Source of the DNA: Ampelocalamus luodianensis
Lineage: Eukaryota > Streptophyta > Magnoliopsida > Poales > Poaceae
Length of the DNA stretch: 64,000 bases
Assembly: GCA_036346255.1 (NCBI GenBank)
Contig: CM070620.1
Coordinates: 63,598,522-63,662,521 of the forward strand
Reading direction: 5' to 3'
Shown: in pieces, positions 1 to 10,214 of the stretch
Layout of the letters: each line of letters starts with the position of its first letter
How positions within the stretch are numbered: the stretch's first letter is position 1
Notes under the pieces: model-generated
Databases searched by the model: none
What the model saw: only the letters and a program-made list of their open reading frames with translations
Told to the model about the DNA's origin: nothing
Position numbers and translations under genes: made by a program

Positions 1-2010
1 GAACGCCGCTGCCGCCGCACCCGCACGCCGCGGCGTTGAGCCGACGTGCGCCACGTGGCGCCCACGTAAGCCGCCACCTCAGAAGCACATACGCGGCGCC
101 GCGTGGCGCCGCGTCAGTGCCGATTAGGCATGGTCCACCGCACCATCTTTTCCTAGGCCCGGTGGACTTGGTCCACATGGGCCGAGTCACTGACCGATGG
201 ACCCCACATGTCAGAAATCATTTTATTTAAATTTAATTCTGAATTTCGTAGTGATGCAAGCATTGCGCAATAATTCGTTTTTCCTTTAGAAAAATAAATC
301 AGAAAATCAATTAAATTGCAAATTTGAGTTATAAACTTCTAAAATTCATATCTTTTGAACCATAACTCCAAATTGGGTGATTCAAATTGCAAAATTTATA
401 TAAAATTATAATCTAGCTAACTAAACCAAAATATTTCAGTTTGGAGTTGATTTGAACTATGTTTTGAATTTATTTGAATTTGAATTTGAATTTGTCGTAT
501 TTTACAGATAGAATTCGACGACTCGGAGAGTTCGATCAAATCAAGATTTAGAATTTCAAGACATCGATCAAGGCAAGTTACACCATTGACCATATTGCCC
601 TATTAATTTAAGTTATTTCAGCTTTTAAATTCCTTATTGCATGCATATGTTGTTATAAATATTTTAATATCCTGCTTTACGTATAGTTAATTCCATATGT
701 TATTGTATGGCCAAATTTGAATGTTGTATCTGACTACCTTGATACCATAGGCAAGATATTACCAAAATTCAAATATATGCTTAGCCAAGCTTAGTCCACA
801 TTTCTGAGAATTTGGGAGGGTTTACACGATTTCTACAAATTGTTTTCAAACTTGTTATTGTGGTATTGTTTTACCACATGAGTTTATAAATGAAGTTTTT
901 AATAAATTCAAAAAATGGGTTTGGACTTGGCGAAATGGTGGAAAGGTGGGTGCAGGTTTATGCACGGGTTTGATCTGGTTAAGATCAAGGCCCATGGGTT
1001 GAAGGAATGACGCCCAAGTCAATTGAGGACCGGTCTTTGAGCCGCTTATTGCTATGCCATAACGTACCACCACATGTCCTGTATGAGCAGGATTTGGCTA
1101 ACTAATTTGTGATGTCCTAGTATATTTATGTCATGTGATTTTGTGGGTGTCGGTTAGACGCTTTATTCCCACTTGGCGCAAGAGGGGCTTCCGAGGAGTC
1201 ACCCAAAGGGCGAAACCTTAGCGGGCATGAATGTACTAGGACAAAACATTGTAAAGGCCTCATGGTAATTGCTCAGTCACACGCCTTCGGAAGCGTGAAT
1301 TGGCCGACATAACGAGCATGTCACCTCGTGTGGGTAAAGTTGTACCAACTCTGCAGAGTAGAAACTATTCGAATAGCCGCGTCCGCGGTCATGGACATGC
1401 TAGCAGGGCCACTTAAAGTTAGTATTGTTTTTGGTTTTAAAATGCTTTAATAAATGTTGAGGATGGTTAATCCTTATGAAAATTTGGGCGGGAAGCCAAG
1501 TGTTAGGAGGAAATCCTTCACTTCATCATTGGAGGTTATCCACATTATATCATTGTCATTTCAAAGTATGATTTTATCCATAGTATAAAATTGCCTTAGA
1601 AACTACTATGCTTATTCAAACTGAAAATGTTGTTTATGCAAAACAACCCCTGCCACACTCACTTGTTTCCTTATGCATGCATTTAACTTCAATATTGGGT
1701 GTGACTTGCGAGCACGGTAGTAGTGCTCACTCTTGCTGAATAAATCTTATTCAGAGAAGATCGCTATATTGACGGTGAGGACCAGACGAGTAGGCCTTTC
1801 GACCCGCACGATTGCTGTGGCGCATCGTGTGGCTCCCACTATTATGTTATTTCCATTGTGTTTTATCATTTGACATTTGATATTATTATTCATACTCGCT
1901 TGTATTAAATGATTATTTATTTAATGCCATTTACGTTTCGTGATATGAATGTGATATTCATTTTTGTGAGACTGTGTACACTGGAAATCCTGGACTGGTG
2001 TTTGAACACA
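1..2010 (+). repeat. 3' portion of a giant chromovirus-type LTR, family C (right boundary uncertain)
   Basis: No host gene is seen. The stretch runs from a GC-rich start through AT-rich sequence and shares ordered landmarks with the giant LTRs further right. These are a CATAACTCCAAATTGGGTGATTC-like motif near 355-380 (seen in all these LTRs), the 12-bp palindrome CTATTCGAATAG at 1365-1376, and a GAGCAC/GTGCTC hairpin at 1710-1728 where family A has GAGTAC/GTACTC. Overall sequence differs enough from family A to be a separate family. The left end lies outside the window. The right end is placed near a CACA at about 2010, but no primer-binding site follows, so the boundary is a guess. Confidence 0.5.
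1365..1961 (+). other. Stem-loop module of the family C LTR
   Basis: Three self-complementary elements occur in the same order as in family A: palindrome CTATTCGAATAG (1365-1376), hairpin GAGCAC (1710-1715) with GTGCTC (1723-1728), and a short ATGAAT/ATTCAT stem (1945-1961). The middle hairpin differs from family A by a paired change (T-A to C-G) that keeps the stem intact. Function is unknown. Confidence 0.45.
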
Positions 2011-2276
2011 GAGAATTCGGGATCCTTCGTTCCCGGGTTCGACACACGTGGATCCAGGATAGTGTAGGTCGCACTCAGAGGCAAGCTCTGAGCGGTCCCA
2101 AACACGTGGTTTGGGCGGTCTTGAGAACGGGATCTCAAGCGTGACTGAGCATGAGAGACTCAGTTAGAATAGGATTTGGATCTTTTTGCATCTCTATGTT
2201 TCTTGGTATTATTTAGCTATCGGTGTGTGGTATAATACAAGTCACCTGCAGATAACTTCTACCAGAACAATATAAT
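2011..2276. other. Unassigned sequence left of the copy 1 solo LTR
   Basis: No gene is recognised. The sequence is contiguous with 7330 onward once the inserted solo LTR is removed. A CCCGGGTTCGA-like string near 2035 resembles a tRNA B box, but no tRNA fold was found. Confidence 0.4.
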
Positions 2277-3188
2277 TGTAACATCCCAATTTTGGGATTG
2301 TGTTTCAAATGTAAGAAAATGAGGGGAAATTAAAACTTTTTCTTACATCTTGTATTTCCTGTATGCTTTGGACAATTGTTGTAAAGAGATTATGGGAATA
2401 CAAAGATCACAAGTCATTTCGACCCACATCTTATTCTTCTTAGTCATTCTTGTTCCATCTTGTGATAATCTCCTGGAAATAATTTTCCTAAATTCTTGGG
2501 TTGGCTTGGGGCTCCTTTGGAAAATTCTACAATTTTTAGAAATTGTTCGAATGTTGTTGAAGGCAAGTCAACCCAATTTAAAATCTGGTCAAACCTTGGA
2601 CCAGTACCTTGATAAATTTTTGGAGGAAAAACCATAGCACCAAAACCTCTGAAAATTTTATTCAAGGTCAATCCCTCAGCTTGCAAGCTCCTGTAAAAAT
2701 TTCATAATCTTTGGAGATCGTTTGCTACCTCAAATAAATCCCCAAACTTCAGAGCAGTTTGAAACCCAAACTTGGGGCTGAGTCAGACTCGGGCTCGAGT
2801 CAGACCCGAGTCCGACCCAGGACCTCCTCGCCCGCACGCGGACCTCCCCACCTCGGCGAATCTCGGACGTCTAGGACCACCCCAAGCGAATCTGGGATGT
2901 CCAGGGCCTCCTTGGCGCTGTGTTTCTTCCTCACGACCTCCTGGAGGTCTGGTCATCGTGGTTTTCCCGCACCCGTGCGTGTGTCAGAGTCAGAGCAGTT
3001 GGGGGCAGTGAGATGTCACCTTTTGCTCTTGTCAACGGCTCTTTCCGCTGGCATGCATTTATTGCCAGTCAGCTTTAACCTCCAAAGTCTTCACCTGCTC
3101 TGCCACTTGTCCTCGTGCGTGTGCCGCTGGCAGGGGCATGGTTCTTGCTCACAGTAGGTTGCCCTAGCCCTTGTCCAAGCTCCCTGGC

Positions 3189-3196
3189 TATGTATA
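3189..3196 (+). promoter_or_regulatory. Putative TATA box of LTR copy 1
   Basis: TATGTATA lies about 0.91 kb from the LTR start and just before a pyrimidine-rich leader. Copies 2-5 have a TATA-like box at a broadly comparable position (0.9-1.3 kb). Confidence 0.4.
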
Positions 3197-3919
3197 GCCT
3201 GAGACCTTCCTCTCCTTTTCCTTCTTCGTTCCTTGTTGTGCTTGAGCTCCCTCATTTGAGTTGGTCCTCAAACTCAAGCACCTGAGAACACCACCCCATA
3301 CCACCATTGTCGGCTTTGGAGCTCTTTGAAGGCCTCGAGCTCCAGTGGTTCCTTTGGTTCCTTTCTCCTCCTCTGGTCCTCTCTGGGCACCTAGGACCCT
3401 CCCTAATCTCTCCGGTTTGCCACTCACAGGGTTGACCAGCTTTGCGGGAGATCCTGATTCGGCCGAGGAGCACCTCCCTTCTTCCTCAACTCCGGTGATC
3501 TGCTCCGCCGCCGGCACTCCTCCGACCTCCTCTGGACCACTCCTGTGCCCTGGTGAGTTCATTTTAGTCCCTTAGAGCTTAAGGTCTAGCTAGGATAGCT
3601 CGTAACGCTCGATTTCACCGTTTTCGGATTTTGCCGAAAAGCTTATCCTCCGCCATTCTCCGGCTCGCCGGCGTTTAAGGCCGTCGCCGCCGTCGAGAGT
3701 GCCTCCGCTAGGTCCGCGACACTATTGTGAGTATATCGATGCCCTTGGTCGGCGCCGGCGAGGTCCCCATCGCCGGCGGCAAACCGTTGAGCCCGCTCGG
3801 GATTTTGCCGGTTCAAAACTTCCGTTTTCGTCATTTTGTTAGGACATCATTAATGCCCAGTTATTACTAATCATTGGGTGCATTAATCGTGTCTTAGCTG
3901 TGCCGCTGGGTCGCTGTCT

Positions 3920-4960
3920 TGTGGGCCTTAGGCCTAGAATTAAAGTCCGGAGGTCCCGCGCCATTAAAAGCACCTTGGACCTCCTCGGGTTCTTCGTGAC
4001 CGTCTAAGACCTCCCCTCTGGTTGTGATCCTAGCTGCTAGGACCACCCCTATTAGGCCGCAAGACCTCCTCGTGGTCCGTTGTAAAAACCACCCCTGGAC
4101 CTCCACCGAGGTCCTCTTTGCAAAAAGACCTCCCCTTGGTCATTTTGCAAAGACCACCTCAGGACCACCCTCGGGGTCGTCCTTGTAAAAGCCACCCCTG
4201 GCCTTTTACAAAGAAAACCCCCGCTCAGGACCTCTTAGGCTCGATCCTAGCCGTTCACGACCTCCCCGGTTTAGATCTGAGCGTTAGATCTCATTTAAAT
4301 CTTTAGTGCTCAGACCTCCATCCGCGTCGATCTGGACCATTCGGGACCTCCCTATGTCCAATCCGAGCCGTCCAGATCTCCTCCGATTAAAACCCTATCG
4401 CTTAGGACCTCCCCGAGAAGATCTTAGCCATCCAAGACCTCCTCGTGTCAATCCCAGCCGATCAAGACCTCCCTCTGGAGATCTTGACCGTCTCGGACCT
4501 CATCCTTTAGATCCGAAGCTTTAGGACCTCCTCCTCTGGTCTAAACCGTTAGATTTAGATCTAACTGCCAGACCTCCTTCCTCGATTTAAAGCCTTAGGA
4601 CCTCCTCGTTCAATCTTGGTCGCCCAGACCTCCTCACTTGATCGTGCCGTTAAAGACCTCCTCCGGAGATCTAGACCATTGAAGACCTCCTCCGTGAGAT
4701 CTTAGCCATCCGCACTCTCCTCCGTAGGTTTACCCTTAGGACCTCACCTAGTGCTCGGGACCGCCAGATCTCGATCCGACGGCCACGACCTCTCATAAGC
4801 GCCAGACCTCCTTGCGTGCGCTGTGCACGCACTGGTCGTGATCGTTGGATCAGATCTCAACGGTCCAGACCTCCCCAGTACGGGAGGAGGTCTTCCCGTG
4901 CGCTGTGCTTCGAGGTCTGTGGCCCTGCGATGCAAGATCAACGGCCCACGACCTCTCCTT
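3920..4960 (+). repeat. Degenerate GACCTCC tandem repeat array in LTR copy 1
   Basis: More than 20 copies of GACCTCC (or one-base variants) recur every 30-55 bp. Many are followed by an AGATCT-like block and an AACCGT/GCCGT-like block. The array lies downstream of the putative TATA box, so it would be transcribed. Copies 4 and 5 carry a similar array and copy 2 does not. Confidence 0.75.
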
Positions 4961-6013
4961 TTCGTTCAGTTCGTTTGGACCTCCCGAGAGTTCGAATTTT
5001 CCAAGTCTTTTGATGTTCCAAATTTCAAAAGTGCATATCTTTGTCATTTTAACTCCTTTTTGAATGATTCCAGTTGCTGTAGCTTTGTTGAAGAATGAAC
5101 TTTAATCTGAGAATGAATTTAGGCACTGTTATGTAGCAGAAAATGACTTTAACTACATGATCTTGTTAATATGAAATGGTTGTTTAGAAATTCTTTGAAA
5201 ATGTGTAAATTGCATAACTTCTTCTCTGTAAATCCTTACTGAGCAACTCAACTTGGTAAAAATTGGTTTGTAGACATGCTTTAATATGAACTAAGCCCTG
5301 TCCTTATTCATGTTCCTGAAAAATGATATATGCTAGATTTAGAGCTTAGAAAAATCATAACTAATTCATTATAACTCCAATTTGTGCAAACTCAGTTTTG
5401 CTGTTGTTAGGATAACCATATCTACCTACCATAAACATTTCAAGTTCCAGATCATTCTAGAAATTTTCGCCATGAACAGTAACTCTAATTAATTTAATTA
5501 TGATTTTCCGGGCTGAGCAAAATTGTTTAGGGCATAACTTTTTCATACTAAGTCCAAATGAAGTGATTCTTGTTTCCAAAATTGTCTAAAATCAACCTCT
5601 AGCTGCTGTAGAAATTTCATTGGATTTGGATGTTCTTTGTTGTTGAGTTCCTTTTGGTGTTCTTCGTTCTTATCGGTTTTTATCGCCTTTTCGCGTTAGG
5701 TCCTGAAGAATTTATTGAACTTGAGCACTCCCCTCTGCAGCAAGAACAAATCCAGCAAGGCAAGCAGTTTGATCATGTTAATCCCAGTATTTTAAGTATT
5801 TATGTTGTTTTACAACTTCTATGTATGCATTGCTATCTTGTTTTAACTATTGTCGATAGTTGGCCTAGTAGATGCATTTCCTTGAACAAATGATTATTCT
5901 CTACTACCGTGAGCCTAGGTTATTGCTGTGATTAGAGCTCGTGGATGAGCTCTTGTCACTTAGTAGTTTGCGAATTAATTGCTTAGCCATGCTTAGCTTC
6001 GGTAGAAATGGGC

Positions 6014-7317
6014 GGTTATCGACTTGTCGATAACCTTGATCACACAAAACTTATTATGATTTATGATTTCCACCTTGTGCCATGTCTTCTTATAAAAACT
6101 AAAACTGAAAACAAAATGATTTAGACTTGGGCACAATGGTAAGATGGTGTGATTTTGGGTGTGACTGGAATGGTGCCCGGGTCAACAAGGACCGAACATC
6201 TTGTTACACTAAACCAAGCATTTTAGCATGCTAACCACACTAGAGGGTATGGGACCTCTCTTGACTTAGTACTTTGGCGTGTATTGGCTTCGGGTCGCAG
6301 GGAGTCGCAGGAGGGATGGTGTTGGGAGCATTGTAGTGTCCGAAAGACTTCACCCGTGATAGGATTTGTTGTCTTTCGGCTTGCAATGTAAGCGTATGGG
6401 TCTCTATCCATACGAGCGGCTCGTAGTTAATACACAATATTGGAAAGCGCCTCGTAGGACTTAGCGTGCGTCAGCATACCTTCGGAAGTGTGCTTTGGCT
6501 TAAAGCGATGTCCAAGTGTGGGTACATTGGTACACCTGCAGGTTAAAACTATTCGAATAGCCTCGCCCTAGGTTATGGACACGCTTGGCAAGGTCTTTCA
6601 AGAGTTAGACTACAACCTTTTAATTAAAACTTGATGGGTGGTACGAATCGGGGATTCGTGCTATGTTGTGGTGACTATTGGGATAGTCACTTCCAGGTGG
6701 TTACTTGTATGTATCTTTGTTCCGCTGTTATTTTGACAACAAAATAGATTTGCAAACTTGCTTTTAAATGTATTACATTATTGCAAATAAAGTTGGCTTT
6801 GTGCGAAATGAGACATACAACCTCCACCTAAATAAGCTTGCATGTAGTTTATGAATAGGTCTACTATTCCACACGTCAGTCTTGCGAGTACCTTTGTGTA
6901 CTCAGTTATCTTGCATAAATGTATTTGTTGCAGAGGAAGAAGGTGAGCTTGAGGGGCCTCACTTTTGTGAGCTGTGCTGTGGTAGTCTGCGAGGTGTCTA
7001 GCTTGGTGGCCCGGTCGGTTGCCTTGTGGGTGTATGGCTAACCGGTCGACTTTTGCTCTAGCCATCTTATGACACCTTTTGCTTCCGTTGTCTTTCTTGT
7101 ATATTGTTCTATTTGGCCGGTCGGCTCTTTTGTAATAACTTTACTTTATGTTTGTCGTTGTTGAACTTAGTGTTGTATGTTGTATGGAAATGATGTGTAA
7201 TTTTATGATAATGTGCATATGCTGCAATTCTGGGAAGCATATGTCCATCGAGGCTTAGAATGTTTAATTAGTAACGCTAGAACCAATTGGAGGTTAAGTG
7301 TTACTAGTTAAATATTC
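6014..7317 (+). other. Stem-loop module of LTR copy 1
   Basis: Five self-complementary elements are seen. Stem GGTTATCGAC/GTCGATAACC with a 2-nt loop is at 6014-6035. Palindrome CTATTCGAATAG is at 6549-6560. GAGTAC/GTACTC is at 6886-6903. CATATGCT/AGCATATG with a 12-nt loop is at 7216-7243. The terminal stem pairs 7258-7278 with 7297-7317: all 21 positions pair, three as G-U. The last stem closes 12 nt before the LTR end. Copies 2 and 3 keep these structures with different stem sequences. Confidence 0.75.
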
Positions 7318-7329
7318 CGGGTCCTCACA

Positions 7330-7860
7330 ATAATACTCTCTTCTCTACCTCAAGCTACTGCTAAAGAAGATGGGAGGTCGAGGAAGCGAAGAACGTGAAT
7401 TGGAATTGCGATTGGGACTCATGCCACAAGAGCAGTCTATAGAAGATCCAGCAGTAAACTTCAGTGAGTCAGCACCTGGTCAACCTCAAGCTGCTACCAT
7501 ACCATAAACCAACCAACTACCATCCACCACCTGTTCTTAGACCTCGTCCATATATTCCGCAACAACCACCACCAACATATGGATTACCTCAACAACGACT
7601 CTTTTACCCACCTTTTCAAATACCAATAGCTCAGCAGCAACCACCGCCTTTGTTCGGACCACTCAGGCCGAGAATTTTCAACCCATCCTTTCAGAGATCC
7701 ATAGTTCAACAGCAGCCTGTTACCATAACCCTTAGATATGCGAAATGTAAAGAACTCCACCTGACGAGTGATTGCATGATTGCTGAATATCGGATTAAAG
7801 GAGTACTTGAATTGTTGAATATTGGGCTACTAGAAGGACATAGTTGATGGAGATTAAATT
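7330..7860 (+). pseudogene. Decayed Gln/Pro-rich ORF with zinc-knuckle-like tail (gag or LINE ORF1 relic)
   Basis: A reading frame starting at the ATG near 7371 (MGGRGSEEREL...) runs into a stop near 7504. Another frame (7464-7847) encodes a Pro/Gln-rich segment with repeated PPPxYG/QQQPPP blocks, ending in YAKCKELHLTSDC. That tail resembles a CCHC knuckle (C-x2-C-x4-H-x4-C) with the first Cys replaced by Tyr and one spacer residue missing. Such segments are found in retrotransposon gag proteins and in LINE ORF1 proteins. Because a LINE relic follows, LINE ORF1 is possible, but the family cannot be fixed. Confidence 0.35.
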
Positions 7861-8880
7861 ATGGAATTGGATTTTTGTTGGATATCGGATTAATGGATTA
7901 TTGGGTATTGGACTAATATCTGTCGGATTATGGAAATAGATTGTTGTTGATATTGGATTGATGGATGATAGATTATTCAAAATGCATGTTAAATTAATAG
8001 TGGATTTTTGTCGAATGGGTAAATGAATGTTGGCTACTGGATTATAATAATACATTAGCTGGATTGTCGGATTTAAGGATATGGAACTATGGAGGTAGAT
8101 TATTATTGAAAATTAAATGAAGGGATTATTTCATTGTTGGAATTGGATTATCAGATTTCATCATTATGAGATCATAGGATTACATCATGATCAAATTATT
8201 GCAAGTATGTTATGGTGGATGATAGAGATACATCTGATTGAATATTGGAATATATTATTATTGGATTATAGAAGTATATCTTTGTAGAGTATAAAAATAA
8301 ATCTGGGTTGGATTATAGAAATACATCTTGGCGAATTTGAATAAATTTTCATAATTGTTGGAGAATTAGTATTAAGAAGTTGACCCAGTAAGGGTGGTAA
8401 TTGAAATACGAAAATGTTGGAATGGAGGATAAAAAAAAATATTTAGCAGATTGGCTGAATCATGATATAGGGGTAAACTTTATGATGTTAATTGGACAAT
8501 TTTGTTGTGATGGGTTTAGTGGATATGGTTGAATGGTGAAATTGGATTTAGATGTATCATTAGTGATCGTGGGAAATCTAGTACTGATAATTTGATCGGA
8601 TCTAGGTGATGAATAAAGAACACAATTGGATTATTATAATAAGCTCTGAATAGAATTTAGGTGCATTGACGTAATTATAGAGAATTGATGAACTTGATGG
8701 AGTGATTGGAATAAGTAGTGTCTAAGTGATCGCAAAACAAATGAGAATATTAAACATCAGTTCCTGGAGATGGCAAGAGATTTCCTTACCGAGATTTTGG
8801 ATTTGAGGAAAATTGAATCCATGAACTAAAAGATGCTACAATTATTAAACAGTACAGGCTTATCTGTTTGTTAAATGTTA
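7861..8880. other. AT-rich stretch with scattered TTGGATTAT-like words, no gene
   Basis: The plus strand is rich in GGATTA/TTGGATTAT words at irregular spacing, especially 7850-8330. No intact frame or known domain was recognised. It may be the decayed middle of the LINE whose reverse transcriptase follows. Confidence 0.4.
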
Positions 8881-10214
8881 ACTTCACAATTGTGACTAAG
8901 CTTCTAGCTAGTAGACTTGGGGGTTATTGCTGATAGGATCATTAATGGAGGTCAATCTGCTTAGATTAAAGGGAGAAACCTTTTAGATGGAGTTGCTGCT
9001 TTTTAGGGGAATTCTCCTGGGATTGGTGGTTCCAAGCGTAAAGGGGTGATTTTGGGAATTTGATTTCGAAAAGTTTTATGATCAGATCTATTGGAGTTCT
9101 TTTGGAGGAGGTGACGGTGAAGAAAGGTTTTTCGGAGTATCGGATTCAATGAATTATGAGTTCAGTTAGGGGGAGATTAGTATTGGAAAATAGCAGCCTG
9201 AGGACCTTTCCTATCTACACCTTGGGCTTTGGTCGATTTAATAAAGAGATCCAAATTTAAATATCACATAGCAAAGTGGAAGTCATTTTAGATCCAATGA
9301 TTTTGGTGGTTTTAGAAATTATAACCCTAGGGTTATGAATGAAAGCCTAATTTCCAAATGGGTTCGAAGATTTATACGACCAATAATGAGATTTAGTTCG
9401 AATGATTAAATCTAAATATTTTCGAGGTTGCTTCAGAGATGCTAATTCATTGAGAGGATCTCAATTCTAGAAGAATATAAAGAAAATGGAGAGAATTTGT
9501 TTAATTGGGATGCTAGACTTCAGCATGAGAAGAATTGAAATATATATTTCTGGAGAGATGTTTGGAGTTGGGAATAGCACTGCATGATTCAATACAATCA
9601 AATTTTAGTATATATCATTCCCCGATATTAGCATGACTAATCGTTGTTACGAGGATCAAGGAGATTATGTTTCTCAGAAAACTTGGTGAATAGGAGAGAA
9701 TTCAAAAAAAAAATATGTCAAAGAATTGTATCATGGATATTGATTTGAGTAAAGATCTTAATAAAGTTGTTTGGAGTATGGAGAAATCAGGATTGAAAGG
9801 GGGATGAAAATTACATTCTTTGTGGCACTGTAGAGAGCATTGATCATATATTGCTTTATTGTGTTTTGGGCAAAGTTGTTTGGTATTGTGTGAAGGAGGT
9901 GCTAAGCCGGGAGCGGATTCTAAATTCCTTAGAAGATTTGCAAATTAATTGGTTGAAGAAGAAAAAGGCTAATGAGATAATGTTGTTTGGATTAATTCTG
10001 TAGCACTGGCTTGAAATCTCTGGAAATGTAAAACCAGAATTGGCGATTGAAAAGAGTTGTCCTAGGTAACCTAGGGAGGGGATTTTTAAATTTACGTATT
10101 GATTATAGCATTAGCGTGTTCTCGTCAATAGGATTGACCGTGGTAACTTGGATGGATCCCTGACTACTTTTGAAGACTAGGCTAAGATTTTTGTTCGTCA
10201 AACCTAGGCCTGTT
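8881..10214 (+). pseudogene. L1-type LINE relic: reverse transcriptase and zf-RVT region
   Basis: Broken frames read as plant LINE ORF2. Near 8930-9000 is a segment like ADRIINGGQSA-x-IKGRNLLDGV. Near 9060-9105 is DFEKFYDQIYW, matching RT motif A with its catalytic Asp. About 9100-9180 continues as VKKGFSEY-x-IQ-x-IMSSVRG. Near 9800-9960 is a zinc-binding tail (LCGTVESIDHILLYCVLGK-VVW) of the zf-RVT type. Stops and frameshifts occur throughout. The 3' side is cut by LTR copy 2 at 10215; sequence after 15364 (CTGTAACCTCTTTTTGG) may be its 3' end. Confidence 0.7.

Larger units (their letters stand above)
2277..7329 (+). mobile_element. Solo LTR, giant Tekay-type chromovirus family A, copy 1 (5,053 bp)
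   Basis: It starts TGTAACATCCC and ends GGGTCCTCACA, and is flanked by a perfect 5-bp duplication ATAAT (2272-2276 and 7330-7334). There is no internal region, primer site or second LTR, so it is a solo LTR left by LTR-LTR recombination. Sections in order: a conserved left end, a TATA-like box at 3189-3196, a GC-rich leader, a degenerate GACCTCC repeat array (about 3920-4960), an AT-rich middle with recurring CATAACT...TCCAAAT motifs (5035, 5212, 5353, 5532), and a conserved stem-loop-rich right third. Assignment to Tekay rests on the chromodomain integrase next to copy 5. The short open frames inside are not considered genes. It is closest to copy 3. Confidence 0.9.

Noticed and set aside
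2030..2060. GGGTTCGA string resembling a tRNA B box
   Set aside because: No A box or cloverleaf could be built around it.
3900..4960. GACCTCC array as a CRISPR-like or satellite array
   Set aside because: Units are degenerate and unevenly spaced, and this is a plant LTR, so neither label fits.
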